DNA of 52,504 nucleotides from an uncultured Collinsella sp. (lineage in GTDB: Bacteria > Actinomycetota > Coriobacteriia > Coriobacteriales > Coriobacteriaceae), in NCBI GenBank assembly GCA_900761995.1, contig CAAFEY010000047.1, positions 1 through 52,504 of the forward strand. Direction: 5' to 3'. The position numbers and the translations under genes were made by a program. The notes under the pieces are model-generated. The model did no database searches. It was not told the DNA's origin and was given only the letters and a program-made list of their open reading frames with translations. This document shows positions 16,383-25,181 of this stretch, piece after piece. Within the stretch, counting starts at the first letter, position 1, and each line of letters starts with the position of its first letter.

Positions 16383-16796
16383 ATGTCCGTAGGCGAGAAC
16401 ATAAGGCGGTACCGCAAGTCGCGCGGCATGACGCAGGCGCAGCTGGCCGAGGCCGTCGGGCTGACCGAGGGGGCCGTGCGCCACTACGAGAGCGGCATCC
16501 GCGCCGTCAAGCCCGAGCTGCTCGAGTCCATCGCCGCAGCGCTCAGCGTGTCCGTCAACGCCCTCAAGGATTACGGCGTCGAGACCGCGGGCGACCTCAT
16601 GTCGCTGCTCGTGCGGCTCGAGGACTCCTTCGGCATCGTTCCCGCAGCCGACGGCTCGGGCCTCTCCCTGAACCCCAAGGCTCCACGCGCCCCCAAAGCC
16701 GCGATGGCGATTGAACTGTGGGCTGAGAAGCGCGTGCAGCTCGAGAACGGCGAGATCGACGCCGCCGAGTACGAGGACTGGAAAGCCTCGCTGTAG
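16383..16796 (+). CDS. Xre-family repressor of the integrative element
   Basis: A 137-residue protein with an N-terminal Cro/CI-type helix-turn-helix (residues 4-60): ENIRRYRKSRGMTQAQLAEAVGLTEGAVRHYESG, ending SVSVNALKDYGV. The C-terminal part is acidic with a long helix AAMAIELWAEKRVQLENGEIDAAEYEDWK that may mediate dimerisation. GGAGGAGGGC directly before the ATG at 16383 is a strong ribosome-binding site. It diverges from the xis-int operon over three pairs of CGTAC repeats, the usual arrangement for a lysogeny-type repressor of an integrative element. No protease or ImmA-like partner is next to it. Confidence 0.85.
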   Translation: MSVGENIRRYRKSRGMTQAQLAEAVGLTEGAVRHYESGIRAVKPELLESIAAALSVSVNALKDYGVETAGDLMSLLVRLEDSFGIVPAADGSGLSLNPKAPRAPKAAMAIELWAEKRVQLENGEIDAAEYEDWKASL

Positions 16797-16883
16797 CTGC
16801 TCCCCGCATTTCGCAACCAGCGCAACCGAATCAGGGCGCCAGGCAAGGCGGTGAGCTCCGCTCGCACCTGAGTATGCTGAGTT

Positions 16884-17421
16884 TTTACTCCCCATTGCGT
16901 GCCAAGTCATTTCCGGCATGTCCGGGGAGTAAACGACGCGGTGGCTTACACGGCGGCACGCGGCGGTACGCCGCGGCATTTCCCCTGATTACTCCCGCTT
17001 TCCTTGAGACGGCGAGATTCTTTACTCCCCATTAACCACCTGGGGAAACGCCGTACGGAGACCGTAAAAATGCCCGTTGAGTTCGATTTGAGTTTCACGG
17101 GCCCCGAAACAACCCAGTTTCGCCCTCGGGGACAAAAACCGAGCGCCTACTCACTTGGGATAAATCCTTACTCCCATTCCCCCGAATACCGCCCCGTACT
17201 TTGCAATCTTGAAATATGGGGAGTAAATGGCGAAATCGCAGGTAAAAGGGAGTAAAAAGGCAAAGAAAAAGCCTCCGTTCCAACACGGGAACGGAGGCTC
17301 GATTACCGTATTTACTCACCAATGTCGCTGGCGGCTTTGCCGTGACTCTCGTACGAAACGAAACTCAGCGGCACAGTGCGGTACTCAAAAGTGCAGGTCA
17401 AAGCCCTATCGGCTTACTCCC
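16884..17421. repeat. Cluster of TTACTCCC motifs leading to the guaA stop, candidate attachment region
   Basis: This 540-bp non-coding stretch has at least eight copies of TTACTCCC or its complement: 16885, 16989, 17022, 17168 and 17414 on the plus strand, 16924, 17218 and 17248 on the minus strand. Several extend to TTTACTCCCCATT (16884 and 17021 are identical over 13 bp). The copy at 17414-17421 is the last codons and stop of guaA, a widely used integration target. The motifs may be integrase arm sites or relics of repeated integrations. Frames in this stretch look non-coding. Confidence 0.6.
17271..17298 (-). terminator. Terminator downstream of guaA
   Basis: An 11-bp perfect stem (17271-17281 with 17288-17298) with a six-base loop is followed on the minus strand by a T-rich run (complement of 17254-17270). 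It lies 116 bases after the guaA stop. Either it is the native guaA terminator, which would put the element junction further left, or the element supplies a replacement. Confidence 0.85.
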
Positions 17422-19012
17422 ACTCGATGGTCGCGGGCGGCTTGGACGTGATGTCGTAGCACACGCGGTTGGCACCGGGGACCTCGGCCACGATACGCCC
17501 GGAGATGCGGGCAAGCACGTCGTAGGGCAGCTTGGCCCAGTCGGCGGTCATGGCGTCGCTGGACTCGACGGCGCGCAGGATGATCGGGCGCTGATAGGTG
17601 CGCTCGTCGCCCATAACGCCGACGGACTTAATGTCGGGCAGGACCGCGAAATACTGCCAGCAGCTGTGCTCGGAGTTGCGCTCGCCGGTCTGCTCAAACA
17701 GACGCTGGTTGTAGGCGTCGAGCTCCTCGCGCACGATGGCGTCGGCGTTCTTGAGGATCTCGAGCTTCTCCTTGTCGACCGCACCGATGATGCGGATGGC
17801 CAGACCCGGGCCCGGGAAGGGCTGACGGAACACGATATGGCCCGGCAGGCCGAGCGCCAGACCAAGCGCACGGACCTCGTCCTTAAAGAAGTGGTCGAGC
17901 GGCTCGATGAGGTCGAAGTGCACGCCCTCGGGGAACGGGATCAGGTTGTGGTGGCTCTTGATGGTGGCCGTCTTGCCGCCCGTCTTGCGAGCGCCAGACT
18001 CGATGATGTCGGGATAGATGGTGCCCTGAGCCAGGTACTTGACCGGCTTGCCATCGGTCTCGAGCTGCTGCGCCACGGCGAAGAACTCTTTCCAGAACTG
18101 CGTACCGATGATGCGGCGCTTCTCCTCGGGCTCGGTCACGCCGGCCAGAAGCTCGGCATAGCGGTCCTCGGCGTGGACGTGGATAAAGTCGACGTCAAAC
18201 TGCTTGGTGAAGACCTCCTCCACCTGCTCGGGCTCGCCCTTGCGCAGCAGGCCGTGGTTGATGAACACGCAGGTCATCTGCTTGCCCACGGCGCGAGCGC
18301 CCAGCGCAGCCACGACGGAGGAGTCGACGCCGCCGGACAGGGCCAGAATCACGCGGTCGTCGCCGACCTTCTCGCGGAACTCGGCCGTCATGGTCTCGAC
18401 CAGGTTGTCCATGCTCCAGTTGGGCTCCAGACCGCAGATCTCAAACAGGAAGTTGCTCAGCAGCTGCTGACCGTACTCGGAGTGCTTGACCTCGGGGTGG
18501 AACTGCGTGGTGAAAATCTTGCGCTCGACGCACTCCATGGCGGCAACCGGGCACACGTCGGTGCTGGCGGTAACGGTAAAGCCCTCGGGCACCTCGGACA
18601 CGGCGTCGCGGTGGCTCATCCACACGGTCTGCTCCATGGGCGTGGAGTTAAAGAGCTTGGCGCCGGCCGTGCGCGTGATGGTGGCGCGGCCGTACTCGCC
18701 CACCTCGGAGTGGCCGACCTTGCCGCCGAGCGTCACGGCCGTGATCTGATGGCCGTAGCAAAAGCCCAGGACGGGAAGGCCAAGGTCAAAGATAGCGGGA
18801 TCGATGGACGGAGCGTCCTCAGCGTACACGGAGGCCGGGCCGCCAGAAAGGATGAGCGCAGAGGCGTTCATCTCGCGAATCTCATCGGCCGAGATGTCGC
18901 AGGGAACGATCTCGGAATACACGTTGAGGTCGCGGACGCGACGGGCAATGAGCTGACCGTACTGCGCACCAAAGTCGAGTACGAGGACCTTTGCGGAAGC
19001 CTTTTGATCCAT
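17414..19012 (-). CDS. guaA: GMP synthase (glutamine-hydrolysing)
   Basis: Converts XMP, ATP and glutamine to GMP in purine synthesis. The 532-residue protein has the class I amidotransferase domain first (GGPASVYAED, then nucleophile Cys in LGFCYGHQ near residue 90) and then the ATP-pyrophosphatase loop LSGGVDSSVVAALG near 240 and the C-terminal dimerisation domain ending ATIEWE. Length is usual for GuaA. The start MDQKASAKVLVLDFG is preceded by a G-rich Shine-Dalgarno sequence (GAGGGG); an upstream extension to a GTG at 19138 is rejected as unlike the family. Its last bases, GAGTGGGAGTAA, are a common integration site, and the integrase module faces it. Confidence 0.97.
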   Translation of the reverse strand: MDQKASAKVLVLDFGAQYGQLIARRVRDLNVYSEIVPCDISADEIREMNASALILSGGPASVYAEDAPSIDPAIFDLGLPVLGFCYGHQITAVTLGGKVGHSEVGEYGRATITRTAGAKLFNSTPMEQTVWMSHRDAVSEVPEGFTVTASTDVCPVAAMECVERKIFTTQFHPEVKHSEYGQQLLSNFLFEICGLEPNWSMDNLVETMTAEFREKVGDDRVILALSGGVDSSVVAALGARAVGKQMTCVFINHGLLRKGEPEQVEEVFTKQFDVDFIHVHAEDRYAELLAGVTEPEEKRRIIGTQFWKEFFAVAQQLETDGKPVKYLAQGTIYPDIIESGARKTGGKTATIKSHHNLIPFPEGVHFDLIEPLDHFFKDEVRALGLALGLPGHIVFRQPFPGPGLAIRIIGAVDKEKLEILKNADAIVREELDAYNQRLFEQTGERNSEHSCWQYFAVLPDIKSVGVMGDERTYQRPIILRAVESSDAMTADWAKLPYDVLARISGRIVAEVPGANRVCYDITSKPPATIEWE

Positions 19013-19280
19013 GGTTTCCCCCTCTTGTTGGCGGGGAGCCGGTGCCCACCCGCGCGAATAAACGAAAACAGCTTTCATAGTGTACACGTTATATGGGGTT
19101 TCTCGTCCCTCGCAGCCATCAGCGCACGGCAAACGCACGACCTAGGCCCCTATTTGACAACAATTGAAGTGTTACCAAACGTTACAGATGATGTAATACG
19201 TTTGAACATTGGACGCCCTGTGCCACAATACTGCCGAACGACTCCGCCTCTGCGGCGGCAAATACGATAGGAATACCAGC

Positions 19281-20294
19281 ATGAAGCGCATCCTTCTCAT
19301 CGCCACGGGCGGCACCATCGCATCGACCGAGGACGGCAACGGCCTCTCCCCCGCCCTGACCGGTGAGGAGCTCGCCCAGAGCGTCCCCGAGATCTCGGGC
19401 CTCTGCGAGCTCGACGTCGTGCAGCCCATGAACATCGACAGCACCAATATGCGCCCCAGTGACTGGATGCGTATCCGCGACGTCATCGTCGAGGGTTATG
19501 CCGACCACGACGGCTTCGTGATTCTGCACGGCACCGACACCATGAGCTACACCGCGGCGGCGCTTTCCTATCTGATTCAGGACAGCCCCAAGCCTATCGT
19601 ACTCACCGGCTCGCAAAAGCCCATGGGCAATCCCTTTACCGATGCCAAGCTCAACCTGTACCAGAGCCTGCTCTATGCGCTCGACGAGCACTCGCACGAC
19701 GTCTCAATCGTGTTTGGCGGCGTAGCCATTGCCGGCACGCGTGCCCGCAAACAACGCACCATGAGCTTTAACGCGTTCATTAGCGTCAACTATCCGCCCA
19801 TCGCCTATATCCGCAACGACCGCATCGTGCGCAACGGGCTTCACGGCACGCATCAGGGCGAAAACCCGGTGCGTTTCTACGACAGCATCGACCCGCGCGT
19901 ATTTGTACTCAAGCTCACGCCCGGCGTAAACCCGGGCATCCTCGACGCCCTTGCCGATAGCTACGATGCCGTAATCCTTGAGACCTTTGGCATTGGCGGT
20001 ATTCCCGAGTTTGGTGAGTCGGGCGAGCCGTTCCAAGAGGCAATTTTCCGCTGGGTCGATTCGGGCCGCACCGTCGTTATGACCACACAGGTCCCCGAAG
20101 AGGGCCTCGATCTGGGCGTTTATGAGGTCGGCCGTGCTTACGCCGATCATCCGGGCATTCTGCGCGGCGACGACATGACCACCGAGACGCTCGTGGCCAA
20201 GACCATGTGGGCGCTCGGCCAGTCACGCGATGCCGCCGAGATCCAGCGCCTGTTCTACAGCCAAGTCAACCACGACCGCATCCCGATGGCCTAA
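19281..20294 (+). CDS. ansA: L-asparaginase, type I (cytoplasmic)
   Basis: Hydrolyses asparagine to aspartate and ammonia. The 337-residue protein starts MKRILLIATGGTIAST with the first catalytic Thr in the loop TGGTIAS (residues 9-15), and the second signature LHGTDTMSYTAAAL near 83-96. There is no signal peptide, which with the sequence fits the cytoplasmic type I group. Start at 19281 has a weak GATAGGA upstream; an in-frame frame opening at 19209 adds residues unlike the family. It diverges from guaA; the 268 bases between them hold both promoters. Family assignment is firm, substrate preference (Asn over Gln) is assumed. Confidence 0.93.
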   Translation: MKRILLIATGGTIASTEDGNGLSPALTGEELAQSVPEISGLCELDVVQPMNIDSTNMRPSDWMRIRDVIVEGYADHDGFVILHGTDTMSYTAAALSYLIQDSPKPIVLTGSQKPMGNPFTDAKLNLYQSLLYALDEHSHDVSIVFGGVAIAGTRARKQRTMSFNAFISVNYPPIAYIRNDRIVRNGLHGTHQGENPVRFYDSIDPRVFVLKLTPGVNPGILDALADSYDAVILETFGIGGIPEFGESGEPFQEAIFRWVDSGRTVVMTTQVPEEGLDLGVYEVGRAYADHPGILRGDDMTTETLVAKTMWALGQSRDAAEIQRLFYSQVNHDRIPMA

Positions 20295-20316
20295 TTCAGT
20301 TGTCGACGGGTATCCC

Positions 20317-20535
20317 CTATTCAATCCCCTCGAGAAGCTCTGACACCGTCATGCCGAGTGCGGGTGCGATCTTAAATAAAACCTTGAGCGTGAAATTTGC
20401 CGTCCCATCTTCGATTCGGTCGAGGTAGGGTCGGCTGATTCCTGTCGCCACACAAAAATCAACCTTGGAGATACCAAGGTCCCTGCGTGTCTCTTCGACC
20501 CGCCTGCCAAGAATCTGTTTCGCACGTTCGTCCAT
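20317..20535 (-). CDS. Small Xre-family regulator
   Basis: A 72-residue protein that is almost entirely a Cro/CI helix-turn-helix: VEETRRDLGISKVDFCVATGISRPYLDRIEDGTANFTLKVLFKIAPALGMTVSELL. Such one-domain regulators act as dimers on palindromes. It faces the small unknown gene at 20612 across a 76-base gap that contains a perfect 26-bp palindrome, so it probably represses both. No strong ribosome-binding site was seen before its ATG. It could be an antitoxin-like regulator, but the divergent layout does not match common toxin pairs. Confidence 0.8.
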   Translation of the reverse strand: MDERAKQILGRRVEETRRDLGISKVDFCVATGISRPYLDRIEDGTANFTLKVLFKIAPALGMTVSELLEGIE

Positions 20536-20563
20536 GCAGCCGAGTTTGAAATGGAGCTGAACA

Positions 20564-20589
20564 AAAACGTAAACTATAGTTTACGTTTT
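20564..20589. promoter_or_regulatory. Perfect 26-bp palindromic operator
   Basis: The half site AAAACGTAAACTA is followed by its exact complement, centred at 20576.5. It lies between the divergent Xre gene and the gene at 20612, 22 bases before the latter's start codon, and the TATAGT in its centre could be part of a promoter. It is a good candidate binding site for the 72-residue Xre protein. Confidence 0.8.
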
Positions 20590-20611
20590 GCCGAATACAC
20601 AGGAGTTTTCT

Positions 20612-21001
20612 ATGTCGGGTTCTTCGGTCCGCATGTACCGAGCCACGCTTCGCACAAACAGCGCACCGCCCAAGCTCGTCGTCGTTGAAGCCGAATGCCT
20701 TTCGCCCGATGAGCGCACAGCATTTGCATTGCTATCAAGTCGCGTCGCCGCCGTTCTGGTCCCTTGCCCGGCGCAAGGTGAACTTGCCATCCAATGCCAG
20801 ACGCACAGCTGCTCGCTCAATCAGGCTGCCGTAATCGCAACCAGCCAACGCGGTCTGCCCCTTCTCCTGGAAGCCGGTATCGCGCTCGCCCTTCGCGGCG
20901 CCGGATACGAAAACGAGGCCGCCGCCGACATGGTCTTTAAACCACGATCGAGCGGCGGCCTCGCAGCAGCCATTGAATATATGTGCAGACTCGTTGCCTA
21001 A
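20612..21001 (+). CDS. Unknown 129-residue protein under Xre control
   Basis: Not recognised. ATG at 20612 follows CAGGAG with six bases of spacing and is preferred over the ATG at 20588, which falls in the operator. The product is a soluble alpha/beta protein: PPKLVVVEAECL and AAVLVPCPAQGELAIQC are likely strands, followed by a helical C-terminal half QAAVIATSQRGLPLLLEAGIALALRG with many small residues. Four cysteines are scattered, not in a metal-binding pattern. It is controlled from a palindrome shared with a divergent Xre gene and converges with the DUF1648 gene. A function cannot be proposed. Confidence 0.65.
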   Translation: MSGSSVRMYRATLRTNSAPPKLVVVEAECLSPDERTAFALLSSRVAAVLVPCPAQGELAIQCQTHSCSLNQAAVIATSQRGLPLLLEAGIALALRGAGYENEAAADMVFKPRSSGGLAAAIEYMCRLVA

Positions 21002-21010
21002 AAGGACAAG

Positions 21011-21394
21011 CTAGAAACCAAGGCCAAAGCCCGTTCCGGTAATCGCCGAGTACATAAAGTAAACGTTGACCACGTTGAGGAACACACCCGTGATGCAACC
21101 GTTGCGCAGGTAGCGCTCGCACACGATGCGCGCCATGGCGGCGGAGTCATCATTGTTCTTTGCCTGGCGTCCCGCCGTAAAATACGTCGCCACGCTCAGC
21201 AGCAAGTTGAGCACCGGCAGCGCCAGCAACTCGTAGCTCTTGCCCCAGCGCGTCGCCTCGCCGGCGGCATTAAACTTTGTTGCCACCTCGGGACCAATGT
21301 TGGGGATAACACACGCTGCGACCACCAGCGGAATCACCGCAAGTACGAGCAGCGCAATACCCATGTAGCCGGCTTTTTTGCCATATTTAAACAT
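21011..21394 (-). CDS. DUF1648-type small membrane protein
   Basis: A 127-residue membrane protein. An N-terminal hydrophobic helix (about residues 11-32) is followed by NIGPEVATKFNAAGEATRWGKSYELLALPVL, the pattern of DUF1648, a region also seen in SdpI-like immunity proteins. Two more hydrophobic segments follow (about 56-72 and 100-120). Its ribosome-binding site TAAGGA overlaps the ychF stop codon eleven bases upstream, so the gene is translated with ychF. DUF1648 proteins of other bacteria are linked to SdpI-type signalling or immunity; whether this short form does the same is not known. Confidence 0.75.
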   Translation of the reverse strand: MFKYGKKAGYMGIALLVLAVIPLVVAACVIPNIGPEVATKFNAAGEATRWGKSYELLALPVLNLLLSVATYFTAGRQAKNNDDSAAMARIVCERYLRNGCITGVFLNVVNVYFMYSAITGTGFGLGF

Positions 21395-21405
21395 ATGCGT
21401 CGTCC

Positions 21406-22482
<1,077 letters not shown>

Positions 22483-22596
22483 GACAGCTCCTTTTGGTAC
22501 AAGCATTTCAAACTGCATAAGTATAGCGCCGCCGCAGCATCTGGGCGAACCCGGACGCCACGGCGGCACGAATGAAGCAGAGATAGGGGCCGCTGA

Positions 22597-23850
22597 CTAG
22601 TCCGCGAGTTTCTCCACCTGATCGAGCATCTTGTCGAGCTTGGCCTTCGCCTCGGCCTTGACCTTCTGGGCTTCTTCGTGGGCCTTAGCCTTCTGGGCGG
22701 CCTTTTCCTCGGCCTCGGGATCGACGACGACCAGGTTGGATGCGTCATGCTCAACCAACTTGAGCGCATGCTCAGGGCACACCTTGACACAGGCACCGCA
22801 GCCCAAACAATACGTGGACTCCAACGCAAAGCGGCCGCTTCCCACCAAATCGCAGGCAAACGTGGGACATACATTGACGCACTCGCTGCACGACGTGCAC
22901 TTGTCAAAGTCGCACTCCGGCGTACTCACCTGCATGTTTTGGGCAAGCTCGGGGTGGTTTTGCAGCGTTGAGAGCACCAGCTGTCGACCGTGCGTGAGCG
23001 AACGGCGACGCTTGGTCGTCGTGGTGCCGCACATGGTGTTGAGCGTACGCTCCAGCTGGGTAATCTGATGGCGATGAGCCTTGAGCTTCTGCGTCACCGA
23101 GGCGAGCGCCGCCGTCGCCGGATTGAGCTTGGTCACGGTCAAGCCCGTCGTGCGGGCGATCTTTTCCATGTACTCCTTGCGCTCGTACTCGCGGCGCTTA
23201 TGACACTTGAGGCTCTTGGGGTCGACCTCCAGCCCCATGCCCGTGCCGGACCATTCCTCGGCCTTCGCAATCGCCTCGCCCAGAATATCCTCGCCACCGG
23301 TGTTGCGGCACTTATCGCACACGCCCAACGGCAGGTACACGCTCACGTTGGGATAGTCGGCCAGCACCGAGAACCAGGTCTCGGCCGTAATATCGCCCAC
23401 GCAGGCAACGACGACCTCGTTCTCGCGCGGCATGCGCTTGAGGGCGCGCGTGCAGGTAACGTAGGCGGTCTCGTGGCTCGTAGCTGCAGAGACAATGTCG
23501 TCGTAAAGGTTTTTGGGCGCCAGGCGCGGCGAAATAATCGCCTCGGTCGGACAGGCAGCGGCGCACAGGCCGCACTTGCGACAGGAGTCGAGGATCTCGA
23601 TAGCGTCTTCCTCGACCTCGATAGCGTTGACCGGGCACACATCCATGCACGCGGTGCAACCGCTCTTTTCGTTTTTGCAGGTCAAGCACGGAATGGTGTT
23701 GCCGCGCGGACGCTCCTTGTAGTCGGCAGGATTCCACTGCGGCGCCGACGGATCGAGTGCGTCGGTCACACCGCCAAACGGGTTTTTAAGAAAGTCGAAA
23801 CCCTTGCTGATTTCGATAATGTCATCAAACAGATCGTGTTCCTGCGCCAT
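22597..23850 (-). CDS. Multi-cluster 4Fe-4S ferredoxin-type protein
   Basis: A 417-residue cytosolic electron carrier or oxidoreductase subunit. Four cysteine motifs are seen: CLTCKNEKSGCTACMDVCP with CRKCGLCAAACP (residues about 45-100) and CTSCSECVNVCP with CLGCGACVKVCP (about 305-360), enough for at least four 4Fe-4S clusters in two pairs. The middle part has CDKC (near 190) and a basic region. The last 50 residues are a charged Ala/Lys/Glu helix. ATG at 23850 follows GGGAGGGG. The gene stands alone, 114 bases upstream of ychF, and no flavoprotein or molybdoenzyme partner is adjacent, so the donor and acceptor are unknown. Confidence 0.85.
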   Translation of the reverse strand: MAQEHDLFDDIIEISKGFDFLKNPFGGVTDALDPSAPQWNPADYKERPRGNTIPCLTCKNEKSGCTACMDVCPVNAIEVEEDAIEILDSCRKCGLCAAACPTEAIISPRLAPKNLYDDIVSAATSHETAYVTCTRALKRMPRENEVVVACVGDITAETWFSVLADYPNVSVYLPLGVCDKCRNTGGEDILGEAIAKAEEWSGTGMGLEVDPKSLKCHKRREYERKEYMEKIARTTGLTVTKLNPATAALASVTQKLKAHRHQITQLERTLNTMCGTTTTKRRRSLTHGRQLVLSTLQNHPELAQNMQVSTPECDFDKCTSCSECVNVCPTFACDLVGSGRFALESTYCLGCGACVKVCPEHALKLVEHDASNLVVVDPEAEEKAAQKAKAHEEAQKVKAEAKAKLDKMLDQVEKLAD

Positions 23851-24001
23851 GCGCGGCCCCTCCCTGAGCAGTGCAAACAAGCAAGAAATAATGATACGCC
23901 ATCGGCCCGTGCCTCGAGCAAATTACACGCGGAGCACCTTTGGGACAAATAGCCTATGGCCTATCGCCGCCTCGATTGCACAAGGTCAATCAAGCGCCAA
24001 A

Positions 24002-25069
24002 CTATGCCTCGCACATGAGCTGCACGAGCTTTTGTTTGGTCACCTTGGCCTGCTCGTTGGCTATGTTACGCTCGTTTCTAAAGACCGCATTTGCAACACC
24101 CTGCAGGTCGGCATCGGAAATCTCGCCAAGGCCCAGCTCCTCGAGCGTCGTCGGCAGACCAACGCGCTGGCAAAACTCGAGCACCTGATCAAGCTCGGGC
24201 GCACGCTCCAGGCGCAGCTGCACCACCAGACCAAATGCCACGGCCTCACCATGCATGGCCTTGCACTCGGGCAGAATCGTCAGACCGTTGGCGATGGCAT
24301 GTGCCAACGCCAGGCCGCCACTCTCAAAGCCAACACCCGAAAGCAGAATATTGCACTCGATCAGGCGCTCAACCGCCGGCGATGTACGCCCCTTTTTGAG
24401 ATCGCGCTTGGCAGCGACACCGCACTCCATAAGTGTGTCATAGCAGGCACGGGCCGCAACCAGGGCCAAGTGCCCCGGCGCGCCACCGTGCTCGTTGGCG
24501 CCGTGCGCCGCGGTGCACGAACGCGCCTCGAAGTACGTTGCCAGCGCATCGCCCATACCAGCGACCGTCATACGCAGTGGGGCCGCCGCGACCACGTTGG
24601 TATCGACCACGACCAGGTCTGGATTCTTCTCGAGCATCAGATAGCGGTCGAACGACCCATCCTCGTGATACAGCACCGAAATCGCGCTGCACGGACCGTC
24701 CATCGAAGCCGCCGTGGGGCATACGCACAACGGCAGCTCGGCATAAAACGCTACTGCCTTGGCGATGTCGAGCATCTTGCCACCACCGATACCCACCACC
24801 ATGTCGCAATACTCAGCTTGGGCTTCCTTAGCCATTTCGACAACGGCCTCTTCCGTACACGGACCGTCATAAATCTTAAAGAACGGCTCGCTTAGATCTT
24901 CATCCAGAAATCCATCGACGATCTGCCTGCACAGCCGATCCTCGGTGCCCTGGTCAAACAAGACATAGGCAGCGCAGCCCAACCATGACAAATACCTGCC
25001 CTGACGCGAAAGTTCGCCCGGCCCCTGAACATACCGGCCGGGACCGCCATAAACCATAGGAAGCGCCAT
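24002..25069 (-). CDS. Glycerol-dehydrogenase-like protein, second paralogue
   Basis: A 355-residue member of the GldA branch of iron/zinc alcohol dehydrogenases. The NAD-binding segment VVGIGGGKMLDIAKAVAFY is near residues 90-108, and the metal ligands fall in GMGDALATYFEA (Asp), LAHAIANGLT (His) and AMHGEAVAFG (His). The start MVYGGPGRYVQGPGEL aligns with the neighbouring gldA product, so the two arose by duplication. Compared with that paralogue it is more divergent in the N-terminal 80 residues and may use another polyol or alpha-hydroxyketone. A terminator-type hairpin at 25139-25167 separates it from gldA, so expression is at least partly separate. Confidence 0.85.
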   Translation of the reverse strand: MALPMVYGGPGRYVQGPGELSRQGRYLSWLGCAAYVLFDQGTEDRLCRQIVDGFLDEDLSEPFFKIYDGPCTEEAVVEMAKEAQAEYCDMVVGIGGGKMLDIAKAVAFYAELPLCVCPTAASMDGPCSAISVLYHEDGSFDRYLMLEKNPDLVVVDTNVVAAAPLRMTVAGMGDALATYFEARSCTAAHGANEHGGAPGHLALVAARACYDTLMECGVAAKRDLKKGRTSPAVERLIECNILLSGVGFESGGLALAHAIANGLTILPECKAMHGEAVAFGLVVQLRLERAPELDQVLEFCQRVGLPTTLEELGLGEISDADLQGVANAVFRNERNIANEQAKVTKQKLVQLMCEA

Positions 25070-25100
25070 ACGAGAATCCGCCCTTCATCAAACAACGATT

Positions 25101-25129
25101 GGTGCAAAGTAACCTGACCCCTTTGCACC
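25101..25129. repeat. REP-like hairpin with CAAAGGGG core
   Basis: A 9-bp perfect stem (GGTGCAAAG at 25101-25109 with 25121-25129). On the minus strand its inner part reads AAAGGGGTCAGGTTACTTT, which matches the hairpin at 32447-32465 at 16 of 19 positions. The shared core suggests a dispersed palindromic repeat family. Confidence 0.6.
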
Positions 25130-25138
25130 ATAGCAAAA

Positions 25139-25167
25139 GGGGCAAAGCCATCTGTTGGCTTTGCCCC
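25139..25167 (-). terminator. Terminator downstream of gldA
   Basis: A perfect 12-bp stem (GGGGCAAAGCCA at 25139-25150 with 25156-25167) is followed on the minus strand by TTTT. It lies 15 bases after the gldA stop and before the second paralogue. Confidence 0.8.
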
Positions 25168-25181
25168 TTCCTTAGCTTGAT

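Noticed and set aside
17004..17451. Two overlapping short frames between the Xre gene and guaA
   Set aside because: They run through the TTACTCCC motifs and the guaA terminator hairpin, and lack ribosome-binding sites and plausible composition.
17414..19138. Longer GuaA starting at a GTG at 19138
   Set aside because: The extra 42 residues are unlike GuaA, and the internal ATG has a good ribosome-binding site and begins as the family does.
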